A stretch of DNA of 64,000 nucleotides from Stenomitos frigidus_A (lineage in GTDB: Bacteria; Cyanobacteriota; Cyanobacteriia; Leptolyngbyales; Leptolyngbyaceae): contig NZ_CAWNSW010000111.1 in NCBI RefSeq assembly GCF_963877135.1, positions 124,001 through 188,000 of the forward strand, in the 5' to 3' direction. Of this stretch, positions 1 to 9,226 are shown piece by piece. Under the pieces are notes generated by a model that made no database searches, was not told where the DNA came from, and was given only the letters and a program-made list of their open reading frames with translations. The number at the start of each line of letters is the position of its first letter. Position 1 is the first letter of the stretch. The position numbers were made by a program, and so were the translations under genes.

Positions 1-405
1 TTTTTCACTGAGACACAGTAAGCGATCGTGCCCTTGGAGAAAGAGAGCCTTTTTGAATGAGTGACTGAAGGGATGATGAATGAGAGCAACTAGCGGTTTG
101 TGAAACAATTTGAGCGATCGTAAGCACGCTAGCAGAAATGTATTGGTCTGGCAGGCGGAGTAAACAACGTCATAGTTGGCGCGGCTGAACAGAACATAAA
201 GCTGCTGATCAAGATGATCGCCCAAACCGATTTTGCGTCCAATTTTATTGAGCAGCCTAGACGTTTGATACGGCACAATTTCAACCTCAATGCCATGTTT
301 GGCAAGATGCGTTGCCCCCCAAAGATGCTGTCCGGGATACTCGCCGTTTTGCCAGAGTTCCCAGGCGTGATCCATTGGGTAATTGTTGAGCAACAGCACT
401 TTCAT
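1..405 (-). CDS. Glycosyltransferase, N-terminal part (cut by window start)
   Basis: An open frame on the minus strand begins with ATG at 405 and is still open at base 1, giving 135 residues that start MKVLLLNNYPMDHAWELWQ. The N-terminus has the beta-strand opening seen in GT-B glycosyltransferases (KVLLLNN), followed by a GEYPGQHLWGA stretch and a DVVYSACQTN strand. It lies upstream-to-downstream on the same strand as the exopolysaccharide genes that follow, so a sugar transferase acting at the cytoplasmic membrane in polysaccharide assembly fits. The family call rests on the N-terminal fold pattern and context only; the donor-binding C-terminal half is outside the window. Its start is separated from the next gene by a (AGGAGTC) short repeat near 430. 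Confidence 0.7.
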   Translation of the reverse strand, partial: MKVLLLNNYPMDHAWELWQNGEYPGQHLWGATHLAKHGIEVEIVPYQTSRLLNKIGRKIGLGDHLDQQLYVLFSRANYDVVYSACQTNTFLLACLRSLKLFHKPLVALIHHPFSHSFKKALFLQGHDRLLCLSEK

Positions 406-551
406 GGACAGTTTTGAGTGGAGAGAGGAGTCAGGAGTCAGAAGCGTATTGAGTTGATTGAGCGGTTAGGGAGCAGTGGTCAGCGTCTTTCTAACAACTA
501 ATCACTTCTTCTGCTCCATAAATTGAGGACTGCGATCGCAGGCTTTGCTAA

Positions 552-2471
552 CTAAAACTGTTCGGTATTGGTGGCTCCTGTGATGGTGGCTTCGGCGATC
601 GCACCAACATTGCCGCGATCGCCCACTTCGTACTGCATTTGGTGATAGTTCCAGAGCTTGCCGCGTTGATCAAGCAGTTCCTGGTAGGAGCCTTCTTCAA
701 CAACACGTCCCTGCTCCATCACGACAACTTTGTCGGCGCGAATGATGGTCGAAAGACGGTGGGCGATCGCAATTACGGTGCGTCCTTCTGCTAACTTTTC
801 GAGCGATGCCTGAATGAGCCGTTCAGAAATTGAATCGAGGGCACTGGTGGCTTCGTCCAGAATGAGGATGTCAGGATTGCGGAGAATCGCACGCGCGATC
901 GCGATCCGTTGTCGCTGTCCGCCTGAGAGCCGCACTCCACGATCGCCCAGGCGAGTATCAAAGCCTTCAGGCATCTCCTGGATGAACTCTAGAGCGTTTG
1001 CCAATTTCGCCACTTCAATAATGTCGTCCTCTGTGGCTCCTTCTGTGCCGTAGGCAATGTTGTCGTGTACAGTCGTGTTGAAGATGAACGTATCCTGGCT
1101 GACGATCGCAAAACGTCGCCGCAGCGAATTAATTTGAAACTCCCGCAAATCAACACCATCAATGAAAATGCCTCCCCTCGTTGGATCGTAAAAGCGGGGA
1201 ATTAAGTCAACGAGAGTGGTTTTGCCAGCTCCCGACGCGCCGACCAGAGCCGTCATTTCGCCCTGCTTAATCGTCAGATTGATGTTGTTGAGGACAAATT
1301 GCTCGGAATCATAGCCAAAGTCAACAGACTTAAACGTAACGGCCTGACGCAATTCCGAAAAGGGAAGATGTCCGTCCTTTAAATAGGGCTTGTTTTCGGT
1401 CTCCAGCAACTCTCTAATGTTGTTCAGCGATCCCCAAAAACCGCCCATTGCTGCTCGACTGCCGTTAATTTCGTGTAGGGCTGGTACCAGGCGAAACAAA
1501 ATAAACAAAAACGTCAGCAGCGTCGCCGTTTGCATAATGCCATTGGTGACAAACAAGGTCAGTGCCAGAATGATCATGCCAATCAGCACCGTCGTGGCTA
1601 AGGCCTCTGCAAGCGGACGCACCAACGCATACCCTTTGGTCGCTTTCATGGAAGCGTCTAAAACATCGCTGCTTGCTTTGTAGAAGCGTCGCCGCTCAAA
1701 GTCTTGGGTCGCAAATGCCTGTACGGTACGGATGCCGTTGATGAACTCCATTGCCGTGGCAGTAAAGCGACCATTGGACGATGATACCCCCGTGCTAGCC
1801 TGCCGAATCCGCGTCATTAGCCCAGACAAAGCAACTGAAAGCAGGATGAAGAGCGTCAACGAGACGATGGATAGCTGCCACGAGAGCCGAAACATCAGGT
1901 AGACGTAGACAGTGAGCGTCAGACTGCGCGTAATGATGAACGAAAGTAGACCGAAGGCAGCTTGCAGTCTGCCAATTTCACTGGTGAGTGTATTGAGTAA
2001 TTCGCCGGAGTTCGTTTTGGAGAAATAACCGAGACTCAGCGCTTGCAGTTGCTCAAAAATTTGTTTTCGCAGGCGATCGACCAGTTTTTGCTGGGTCAAT
2101 TCTGTGTAAACCTGAGTCAAATAGTTAAAGCCAGACCGAATCCAGGTTGCTGCCAAAATCAGCGCTGAGACGCGATACAGACGATTGGTTGAAGATTCGC
2201 TGACGCCCAAAATCCACTGGTCAAACCAGCCTAAGCCCGTGTGAAAGGGGGGAGCATCTGGATTGACTAAGCTTTGTAAGAATGCCAGCAGGAAGCCAAA
2301 ACTAAAGCCCTCAAAAGAAGCTGCTCCCATAGCGCACCCGATCGCGAGGATCGCTACGAGTGGAAAATGCTTAAACTCACGCAGGATGGTGTAGTTTTCC
2401 TGCCAAAAGCTAGTGGCTTTCAGTGTTCGTTTGAACGATCGTCGGAGGGGTGCAGGAAGTCTTAGGAGCAT
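552..2471 (-). CDS. ABC exporter, fused membrane and ATPase domains (HepA/MsbA-like)
   Basis: The 639-residue protein is a half-transporter with an N-terminal six-helix membrane domain (roughly residues 35-330) and a C-terminal nucleotide-binding domain. Walker A GASGAGKTT lies near residue 412, the LSGGQRQR signature near 515, and Walker B ILILDEATSALD just after, followed by the H-loop AHRLST. All ATPase residues are intact. Homodimers of this type export lipids, lipid-linked sugars or polysaccharide. The neighbours (HepC-like sugar transferase, Wzc-like protein, glycosyltransferases) and the sequence style resemble HepA, which cyanobacteria use to deposit envelope polysaccharide. The substrate is inferred. 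An MsbA-type lipid flippase is the alternative. Confidence 0.9.
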   Translation of the reverse strand: MLLRLPAPLRRSFKRTLKATSFWQENYTILREFKHFPLVAILAIGCAMGAASFEGFSFGFLLAFLQSLVNPDAPPFHTGLGWFDQWILGVSESSTNRLYRVSALILAATWIRSGFNYLTQVYTELTQQKLVDRLRKQIFEQLQALSLGYFSKTNSGELLNTLTSEIGRLQAAFGLLSFIITRSLTLTVYVYLMFRLSWQLSIVSLTLFILLSVALSGLMTRIRQASTGVSSSNGRFTATAMEFINGIRTVQAFATQDFERRRFYKASSDVLDASMKATKGYALVRPLAEALATTVLIGMIILALTLFVTNGIMQTATLLTFLFILFRLVPALHEINGSRAAMGGFWGSLNNIRELLETENKPYLKDGHLPFSELRQAVTFKSVDFGYDSEQFVLNNINLTIKQGEMTALVGASGAGKTTLVDLIPRFYDPTRGGIFIDGVDLREFQINSLRRRFAIVSQDTFIFNTTVHDNIAYGTEGATEDDIIEVAKLANALEFIQEMPEGFDTRLGDRGVRLSGGQRQRIAIARAILRNPDILILDEATSALDSISERLIQASLEKLAEGRTVIAIAHRLSTIIRADKVVVMEQGRVVEEGSYQELLDQRGKLWNYHQMQYEVGDRGNVGAIAEATITGATNTEQF

Positions 2472-2545
2472 GAATTTTCGGTAAAGGGTTGCGGTAGCCT
2501 TATTGTCAATGGAAGCTGTGGCGTCAGCAAGCGCTCACGCCTACA

Positions 2546-3460
2546 CTAGAAGGCACCAAACCCTGAAAGTACTTTGGGCACTGTCATCAAGAGAATTTTG
2601 AAGTCTTGACGAAGTGACCAACTACCCATGTAGCGCAAGTCAACTCGGTTCACGTCATCCAGATCCCGCAGGTGCGATCGACCCGTCACTTGCCAAATGC
2701 CTGTGATGCCTGGTAGCGCGTTCAACCGTTGTCGCACGGCTGGGCTGAGCCGCACGGCATCATACAGCGCCCAAGGACGTGGTCCCACTAAACTCATCTC
2801 GCCTCTCAGCACGTTGATCAGTTGGGGTAACTCATCCAGGCTATATTTCCGCATCCAGCGACCAACGGGGGTAACACGGGGATCATTTTCACATTTGTGC
2901 AACCCTGCCTGGTGTCCCATCACCTGGTGGTGATACAGTTCTGCGCCGGTTACCATCGTGCGGAATTTAAGAATCCGGAACAACTTGCCCCGCTCACCAA
3001 CGCGCCATTGGCTGAAGAAAACGGGCCCCGGTGATTGTAGCCGAATCAAAAAACTCAGTCCCAGCATGAGAGGCCCGATCACCAGTATTAGCAAGGCGGC
3101 AGCACTCCAATCGACCAGCCGTTTGAGCCACCATTTCAGTCGATTTTGCTTTTTGGGTAGAGCGGCGATGCTAGGTACGCTCAGGTAGGCGGGTTTATTG
3201 ACTTTGGCACATGCATCAGCCCAAAGTGCCAGTGCAGCTTCGCCAATGTCAGGCGTCAGCTTCACCAGATGAATGGGCGATCGCTTTAAGCAATCTGCCA
3301 GCAATTGTTCGCTTTCTAACGCTGGCAGCAGTGGCGTCGTTTGTGTGGGAGATAACGTGAGTAAGAGCTGTTTTTGTCGCCAGGTGAGTGTGTAATAGGA
3401 GGCTCGATCGCGCGATGGTTTTCTCATCGCGGCTTGGTTGGAAAGGGAAAGGGTAGACAT
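2546..3460 (-). CDS. Undecaprenyl-phosphate sugar-phosphate transferase (HepC-like)
   Basis: This 304-residue protein is a bacterial sugar transferase that would load the first sugar phosphate onto a lipid carrier at the cytoplasmic membrane. A single membrane helix lies near residues 117-140 (SAAALLILVIGPLMLGLSFL). It is followed by the conserved PGPVFFSQ..RVGERGKLFRILKFRTM block and by the SLDELPQLINVLRGEMSLVGPRP motif region with the catalytic Asp-Glu. ITGIWQVTGRS and the DLRYMGSWSLRQDFKILL tail are typical of the family. The N-terminal ~110 residues are not conserved in the general family and resemble the HepC type of cyanobacteria. It sits 75 bp upstream of the ABC exporter, in the same direction, probably as one operon. 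Confidence 0.9.
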   Translation of the reverse strand: MSTLSLSNQAAMRKPSRDRASYYTLTWRQKQLLLTLSPTQTTPLLPALESEQLLADCLKRSPIHLVKLTPDIGEAALALWADACAKVNKPAYLSVPSIAALPKKQNRLKWWLKRLVDWSAAALLILVIGPLMLGLSFLIRLQSPGPVFFSQWRVGERGKLFRILKFRTMVTGAELYHHQVMGHQAGLHKCENDPRVTPVGRWMRKYSLDELPQLINVLRGEMSLVGPRPWALYDAVRLSPAVRQRLNALPGITGIWQVTGRSHLRDLDDVNRVDLRYMGSWSLRQDFKILLMTVPKVLSGFGAF

Positions 3461-3503
3461 ACGCTTGGGGGTCTTGAAAGGGTAGATTTGCAGGAGTGTT
3501 AAT

Positions 3504-5711
3504 TTATAGAGTGGCTAACTGTCCTTGGCGCTCATAGGAGAGATAGCGATTTGCCGTCAGGTCAGACCCGTTAGCAATGACGCCGATGACATTAAGCTTG
3601 CTCAGCAGGGCTGTTGCTTGGGTCAGTTCAGCCCGCGTGACGTGACCAATGCGCCCGACCAGCACCATGCTGCTGCAAAACGATGCGGTCAGCAGGGCGT
3701 CGACAATACCCAGAACCGGGGGGGCATCAATGATGATGAGGTCATAGGCTTGCTCCAGAGCCTGCACTAAATCACCCATGCGTTCAGCGCTCAAGAGTTG
3801 GGCAGGATCAGTTGGTGTGGGGCCGGAGGTGAGAATCGACAGGGGAATGTCGGTATAGCGGTGCGACGGCTGAAAATCGCCATGATGTCGGAGCGGAGTG
3901 TGCCGTGTGAGCAGTGTCGACAGCCCATAGTTGTTGGGTAAGTCAAGCTGCTGGTGTAAGCTAGGACGACGCAGATCCGCATCGACTAGCAGTACCCGCT
4001 GATGCAGGCGCGCGGCGCTAATGGCTAAACCGAGGGCGATCGTCGACTTACCTTCGCCTGCTAATGCCGAGGTAACCACCAGGGAACGTAATCCAGCTGC
4101 ACTCGGCAACAGCTGAATATTTTTGTAAATCAAGTCCAGGGATTCACGAAAGGGTTGCCAGTGAATGACTTGCATGATGGGTGGGGCTGGCACACCCACT
4201 TCGCGGAAGGGCACCAGCGCCGCTAAACCTCCCTCATACTGGAGGGCTGGCACCATGCCCAAAAGCGGTACAGCAACTTGCTTCAAGTCATCGGCATTAT
4301 GGACGGCGTCGTCCATGGTGTCTCGAATGAAGGCGGCTACACTGCCTAGCATCAGACCGGCAACGGCTCCTAGCAGAATGTTCTGTTTCACATTAGGGCC
4401 AATTTGCTTACCGAGCTTGGGTTCTTCAACCACCTGCCAATCAAAACCACCACGTGCAATTTCAAGGGCAATATCCTGGCGGGCTTTTAACAATTGTTGC
4501 AAGGTGTTCCGCCCAATCTGAACATTGGGCTGCAGCCGACCATACTCTGCCAGCAGACTGGGAAAGCGTCGGAGCTGTTGTTGGAGCGATCGCTCTGCTT
4601 CGTTCAAGCTTTGAGCACGACCTTGCAACGCCACCAGATTCACCTGTGCGTCTACCAGTGCGTTTGCCAGGGTCAGATCGGTGGCGCTTAACTGTCCGAC
4701 ACTGAGCCCTCCGTCGCCTTTAACGTTGACTTGTGCAGCATTGTTACCCAAAATTCGCTGCACCTCTGCTGCCAGTAAATCGCGTTGCCGTTGCCGTTGG
4801 TCGATCGCCTGTTGCACGTAAGGACTGGCCGCCTTGAAGCGCAGGCGTTGTTGCGCGATCGCCAGCTCACTCTTTTGAATCTCATTTAACAGGCTTTGAT
4901 ACCGAGACGACTGGCTCAGCCGTGCGGCTATGAGAGCCTGCTGTGGCGACAGTGCCAGTTCTTGTTGCAGTGTTTGGTAGCGACCCTGTACTTCTCGTAT
5001 CTGCGCCTGGTTAGTCTGCTGCTCCTTCTGAAGATTGCTGAGGGCATCAATCAAGGCGCGCGACTGCACTTCCGGATCAACCAGATTTTGGCTTTTGCGG
5101 AAGCGTTCCATGGCATCTTCGGCGCGATCGACCTGCTTTTCCACGAGGGGCAGTTGCTCATCCACAAACGCTAATCCGCGAGTCAACCGCAGCTTCTGTT
5201 GCTCTCGGTTATAGTCCTTGTAAACCTGCTGCACTGCCATCAGCACTTTCTGCGTTTTTTCTGGGTCATCACTGGTGTAGACGGCCTGGAAAATTTTGGT
5301 TTTTACCTTATCTTCCTCAACTTGTGTCAAGACCAGCGCTTTCTGGAGTTCTGCCGCTTCTAATTTGGGATACTCTGCTTGTAATAACACAACCGCTTTT
5401 TGCAGCAGTTGAGAACTGCGCATTTGAGTAAGCTGTGTCGAGTAATCAATTTCCACATTGCTATCAGCAAACTGATTCTCTGACCCGGCTCCAGAATCTT
5501 TTTTGCTTTGATAATTGGGCTCTACCAAGAGCTGCATTGAGCTTTGGTAAATGGGCTTTTTCAAGAGCGTGTAGATGGTTACTGCAGACAGAACAGTGAG
5601 AAAAATACCCAGGAGCCAAAGCTTACGGCGAAACAAAGCCGCCACTAGCTGCCCATAGCCTGGATCAGTTTCAACCGTATTAGCGAGATTACCTACTGTC
5701 ACAACGACCAC
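3504..5711 (-). CDS. Polysaccharide chain-length/tyrosine autokinase (Wzc-like)
   Basis: The 735-residue protein fuses a Wzz chain-length domain to a CpsD-type BY-kinase. One membrane helix lies near residues 32-50 and a second near 440-460 (LLGAVAGLMLGSVAAFI). Between them is a long periplasmic region rich in Gln and Arg that should form coiled coil. The cytosolic kinase has Walker A AGEGKST near residue 551, Walker A' VLLVDADLRRPS, and Walker B DLIIIDAPPVLG. The usual C-terminal tyrosine cluster is nearly absent: only two Tyr occur in the last residues (RYLSYERQG), so autophosphorylation may be limited. It probably controls polymer length with the SLBB exporter encoded at 7658. Confidence 0.93.
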   Translation of the reverse strand: MVVVTVGNLANTVETDPGYGQLVAALFRRKLWLLGIFLTVLSAVTIYTLLKKPIYQSSMQLLVEPNYQSKKDSGAGSENQFADSNVEIDYSTQLTQMRSSQLLQKAVVLLQAEYPKLEAAELQKALVLTQVEEDKVKTKIFQAVYTSDDPEKTQKVLMAVQQVYKDYNREQQKLRLTRGLAFVDEQLPLVEKQVDRAEDAMERFRKSQNLVDPEVQSRALIDALSNLQKEQQTNQAQIREVQGRYQTLQQELALSPQQALIAARLSQSSRYQSLLNEIQKSELAIAQQRLRFKAASPYVQQAIDQRQRQRDLLAAEVQRILGNNAAQVNVKGDGGLSVGQLSATDLTLANALVDAQVNLVALQGRAQSLNEAERSLQQQLRRFPSLLAEYGRLQPNVQIGRNTLQQLLKARQDIALEIARGGFDWQVVEEPKLGKQIGPNVKQNILLGAVAGLMLGSVAAFIRDTMDDAVHNADDLKQVAVPLLGMVPALQYEGGLAALVPFREVGVPAPPIMQVIHWQPFRESLDLIYKNIQLLPSAAGLRSLVVTSALAGEGKSTIALGLAISAARLHQRVLLVDADLRRPSLHQQLDLPNNYGLSTLLTRHTPLRHHGDFQPSHRYTDIPLSILTSGPTPTDPAQLLSAERMGDLVQALEQAYDLIIIDAPPVLGIVDALLTASFCSSMVLVGRIGHVTRAELTQATALLSKLNVIGVIANGSDLTANRYLSYERQGQLATL

Positions 5712-5758
5712 CCTTAAACATAGAAAAATAAATTAGTAGATTGATGCACCCATGCTAT

Positions 5759-6835
5759 TCAAACTCCCCCAATGACATGTTCAACTTTGCCAAAAAAAGC
5801 TTCCTCAGAAAAATGCCGGAGCGCATGTTCCCGAATAGTGCGATAGTTCCATTTGATTGCGTTAGCAGTCAGCAAAGCCGATTGCACAGCTTCTGGAGTT
5901 TGACGATTAAATAAAACGCCTGTTTTTCCAGGAATCTGAGTATCGAGAACGCCCCCTGCTCCATACGCAATGACGGGTGTACCGCTTGCGTTTGCTTCGA
6001 CTGGCACCAACCCATAATCTTCTAAAGCAGCGACAATAACGGCGCGCGCTTTAGACATTAATTGTGTACGGTCGGCATCACTAACATGTCCCAAAAAGCG
6101 AATATTTGGCATAGCATGCGCCTCTAAGCGTGCTCGTTCAGGCCCGTCGCCTGTTATGTAAAGCGGCAACCCTAACCAGTTGAACGCTTCGATGATAATG
6201 TCTGTACGCTTGTAGCTAATGAGCCGAGCCGAGGTCAGATAAAAATCGTCTTTTTGACCTGAGAACACAAATTTGCTGCTGTCGATCGGGTAATTAATAA
6301 CGATCGCAGGCTTGTTGTAAACCGACTGAATACGTTTCGCGACAATGCTCGAATTGGCGATGTAAAGATCCGGTTCCTGAGAGTAGTTTAGATCCACTTT
6401 CCGCATCTGCTGAAAGATTTTTTCTAACAGCGGATACACCTTTCTGAACGTTGTGTATTCGCGTAGATAATTACGCGTATCCCACAGGAAGCGCGTAACG
6501 TTGTGGCAAAAGCAAACGTGCCGCGCCGTGGGTCGTTTGCGAACCGCTTTAGCAAAGCTGCTGCTACTGCTGATGATTAAATCGTAGTCCTGTAAATCGA
6601 GCGATCGAAAGGCTGGAAAATACAGCGGCGCTAATAGTCTGAACGATTTACTGGCTCCTGGAATTTTTTGCAATGCAGTCGTGTGTACTACTCGATCGTG
6701 AAGATCAATCGTTCGTTCTGGGTCGTACAGCGACGTAAAAATATCGGCGTTGGGATAGCGTCTGCAAAGCAGTTCAAAAACACGCTCTGCTCCACCCCGT
6801 TGAGTTAGGTAGTCATGCACTAAGGCAATTTTCAT
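5759..6835 (-). CDS. Glycosyltransferase family 4
   Basis: A complete 358-residue GT-B fold glycosyltransferase. The N-terminus MKIALVHDYLTQRGGAERVF carries the glycine-rich acceptor loop with GGAER. The C-terminal donor site has GDGPERARLE, the FLGHVSD strand, and the E-x7-E region VAALEDYGLVPVEANASGTPVIAYGAGG, where the two Glu contact the nucleotide sugar. It would add a sugar to a growing lipid-linked oligosaccharide in the cytosol. It lies 47 bp upstream of the Wzc-like gene, in the same direction, and is the first gene of the minus-strand polysaccharide block. The donor sugar cannot be read from sequence. Confidence 0.92.
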   Translation of the reverse strand: MKIALVHDYLTQRGGAERVFELLCRRYPNADIFTSLYDPERTIDLHDRVVHTTALQKIPGASKSFRLLAPLYFPAFRSLDLQDYDLIISSSSSFAKAVRKRPTARHVCFCHNVTRFLWDTRNYLREYTTFRKVYPLLEKIFQQMRKVDLNYSQEPDLYIANSSIVAKRIQSVYNKPAIVINYPIDSSKFVFSGQKDDFYLTSARLISYKRTDIIIEAFNWLGLPLYITGDGPERARLEAHAMPNIRFLGHVSDADRTQLMSKARAVIVAALEDYGLVPVEANASGTPVIAYGAGGVLDTQIPGKTGVLFNRQTPEAVQSALLTANAIKWNYRTIREHALRHFSEEAFFGKVEHVIGGV

Positions 6836-7657
6836 AGCTAAAAAGTGACGCTATAGTTGTGAACCTGACATCCAAACGCTGGCTTTAGTAAAACGCTCAA
6901 GAGCCATTACGGCAAGCTACTTTAGATGTAAATGTTCAAAGCTCCTGTGATGATTAAGGATTGTTCGGGTAGCAGATAGATTTGTCGAATGTACTCGATC
7001 GCAAGTAATCGGGCACTAACTTTCTCAGCTCATCAACTCACAGGGAACTACCTATCAAGATCAGCCTGCATCGCTACTAGTATCAATTGACGCAAGCAGA
7101 TCTCAGTGCGGCAACGTATCGTCGTCAATCGACTTCTGTATCCGCTCAAACACCAAACTTAGCAAAGCGTAGAGAGCGTACAGAAGTAAAACATCTCTCA
7201 AAGGACTTAGATTGTCAAATCGTTCCAGAGAAATGTGTGCGCTTAGAGCATCACTTTAGTAAAAGTAATGATGCTTAGCAGTTTGATTCAATACTAAAAA
7301 GTGAAAATAGTAAAGCACCTGATGATTCAACAACCGCCTGAATGGCTGTTTTTAGGTGTAAATTTATACATTAATCTATGCATTCTTTACGTATTCTTCT
7401 GTGCTACTGTGTAGTGATATTGCGATGAGGCTAAAGACTGTAATCCTTGCTCAGTAGACGTTATAGCTTTTGAAAAGGTTCTGCTTGAGTGCGAATTTTG
7501 TGTGTGCCTGTCATCCTGGTCTATTAAAAATAACAAGCTTTGTGATTTGCGTATCACTTTTAACAAATTCGTAGTGTGAAGGGTTCAGCTGTTTTTTTTT
7601 GGCACGATCGCTTTAACAAAACAGGAACTTTGATGGCATTGCTACGTCTGTGGGGAC
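6836..7657. promoter_or_regulatory. Divergent 0.8-kb intergenic region of the polysaccharide block
   Basis: This gap separates the minus-strand glycosyltransferase and the plus-strand SLBB exporter, so it should hold both promoters. It is AT-rich compared with its flanks, especially 7280-7640, and has a run of eight T near 7591. A 63-codon frame at 7087-7278 beginning with TTG has no recognisable features, and I do not regard it as a gene. No clear operator or riboswitch was found. Confidence 0.4.
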
Positions 7658-9184
7658 ATGCTCTACCTTCTCAGCAACCGTCTCATGGTTTTGGCACAAC
7701 CGCTTTTGCTTTCCCAGCAGATGAACGGCGCGATCGTTAGCTTGGCTCCTGTTGTCGCACTTGGATTATTTCTTTTGCCATCGGCTGGCATAGCGCAGGT
7801 TGTCGATCGCACATCCAATACCTCCGTACGCCCTACCATTGATCCCTCGTTGCCCCAATCAGAAGATAGCTATTTGTTGGGATCTGGCGATCGTGTTCGC
7901 ATCGATTTTTTCAATGTGCCTGAATACAGTGGCGAATATCTAGTTTTGCCCAATGGCGCGGTAAATTTGCCGCAAGTCGGCGCGGTTGCAGTGCAAGGTC
8001 GAACGCTGAAGCAAGCATCGGCTGCGATCGCGGCGAAGTACGAACCGTACCTGACGCGTCCGATCGTCACCATTGGGCTACTGGCAGCACGACCGCTGAG
8101 GCTGGCGATCGCGGGTGAAGTGAATCGACCCGGCACCTATAATGTACAGGCCGTTTCAGCAAGTGCTGACACAGGCGTACCGAGCGTGACGCGGTTAATT
8201 CAACTAGCTGGTGGCATTACCCAGGCGGCCGATGTGCGACAGGTGGAAGTGCATCGACCGCGTCCTTACAACACTGGCGCAGACAAGGTGATCAAAGTTG
8301 ATCTCTGGCAGCTTCTGAAAACGGGCAATCTGCGACAGGATTTGCGGCTGCAAGATGGCGACAGTATTTTTATTCCTTCTGCGACAACGACCAATTTGGA
8401 AGAAGCGCAACGACTGGCGGCAGCAACGTTTGGGGCTCCCAGCGATCGCCCGATGCGGATTGCCGTGGTTGGCGAAGTGAACCGTCCTGGCCCCTACATT
8501 CTGACGCCCGATCAAACCAATCCGACGAACCAGACAAACGGCTCGGCTGTTAACCCACTGCCCACTAACGCTAATTTGAAGATTCCCACCGTGACGCGGG
8601 CGATTCAGACGGCAGGCGGCATCACTCAATCAGCCGATGTTCGTCGTGTCGAAATCCGGCGCGTCACGCAAGCTGGCCCTGTGCAAACAATCAATGTTGA
8701 CTTCTGGAACTTGTTGCAATCGGGCGATTTGCGTCAAGATTTGCCCTTGCAGGAAGGCGATACGATCGTGATTCCCACTGCAACCGCTTTGAATGATACG
8801 GAGGCGACCAAAATTGCCGCTGCCAGTTTTGCCCCTGATCGCATTACGGTGAACGTGGTGGGTGAAGTGGTGCGACCAGGCCCCGTGCAGGTGCCGCCCA
8901 ATACGCCACTCAATCAGGCCTTGCTAGCGGCGGGTGGTTTTAACAATCGTGCCAAGAAGGGTGAAGTCACGTTTATTCGTCTCAACCAAAACGGTACGGT
9001 TGCACGACGCGATGTAGACATTGACTTTGCTCAGGGTTTGAACGACAAGAATAATCCTGCGATGCGAAATAATGACACGATCGTAGTGCGGCGATCGGGC
9101 TTTACAACCGTTACCGATACATTAGGAGCCGTGCTATCGCCGATCGGCGGTGTCTTTAGCATCATCAACCTGCTGGGCTTTTAG
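7658..9184 (+). CDS. Polysaccharide export outer-membrane protein with SLBB domains (Wza-like)
   Basis: The 508-residue protein begins with an export signal (hydrophobic stretch near residues 24-45 ending SAGIAQ) and then a Poly_export domain from about residue 70 (YLLGSGDRVRIDFFNVPEYSGEYLVLPNGAVNLPQVG). At least three SLBB repeats follow, each starting with AGEVNRPG or VGEVNRPG-type motifs (near residues 150, 270 and 405). It would form the outer-membrane/periplasmic channel that passes polysaccharide from the Wzc-like inner-membrane partner. No TTG/ATG choice is certain: MNGAIVSLAP at residue 22 would give a tidier signal peptide. It is the only plus-strand gene of the polysaccharide block. 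Confidence 0.92.
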   Translation: MLYLLSNRLMVLAQPLLLSQQMNGAIVSLAPVVALGLFLLPSAGIAQVVDRTSNTSVRPTIDPSLPQSEDSYLLGSGDRVRIDFFNVPEYSGEYLVLPNGAVNLPQVGAVAVQGRTLKQASAAIAAKYEPYLTRPIVTIGLLAARPLRLAIAGEVNRPGTYNVQAVSASADTGVPSVTRLIQLAGGITQAADVRQVEVHRPRPYNTGADKVIKVDLWQLLKTGNLRQDLRLQDGDSIFIPSATTTNLEEAQRLAAATFGAPSDRPMRIAVVGEVNRPGPYILTPDQTNPTNQTNGSAVNPLPTNANLKIPTVTRAIQTAGGITQSADVRRVEIRRVTQAGPVQTINVDFWNLLQSGDLRQDLPLQEGDTIVIPTATALNDTEATKIAAASFAPDRITVNVVGEVVRPGPVQVPPNTPLNQALLAAGGFNNRAKKGEVTFIRLNQNGTVARRDVDIDFAQGLNDKNNPAMRNNDTIVVRRSGFTTVTDTLGAVLSPIGGVFSIINLLGF

Positions 9185-9215
9185 ACCTCCGAGGTCTTCG
9201 AGACCTCGGAGGTCT
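9183..9215. terminator. Perfect 15-bp inverted repeat between convergent genes
   Basis: AGACCTCCGAGGTCT (9183-9197) and its exact reverse complement (9201-9215) flank a TCG loop. It begins within the stop codon of the exporter and ends 11 bp before the stop of the convergent ylqF gene. No T tract follows on either strand, so it may act as a bidirectional hairpin or be a dispersed cyanobacterial repeat; CCTCCGAGGT-like cores also occur near 15182 and 16240. Confidence 0.6.
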
Positions 9216-9226
9216 GGGGCTGCCTC

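Noticed and set aside
7087..7278. 63-codon plus-strand frame starting with TTG in the polysaccharide intergenic region
   Set aside because: No ribosome-binding site, no recognisable motif, basic low-information composition; the region reads as promoter DNA.
9183..9215. Operator for ylqF or the exporter
   Set aside because: It lies at the 3' ends of two convergent genes, so a terminator or dispersed repeat is the simpler reading.
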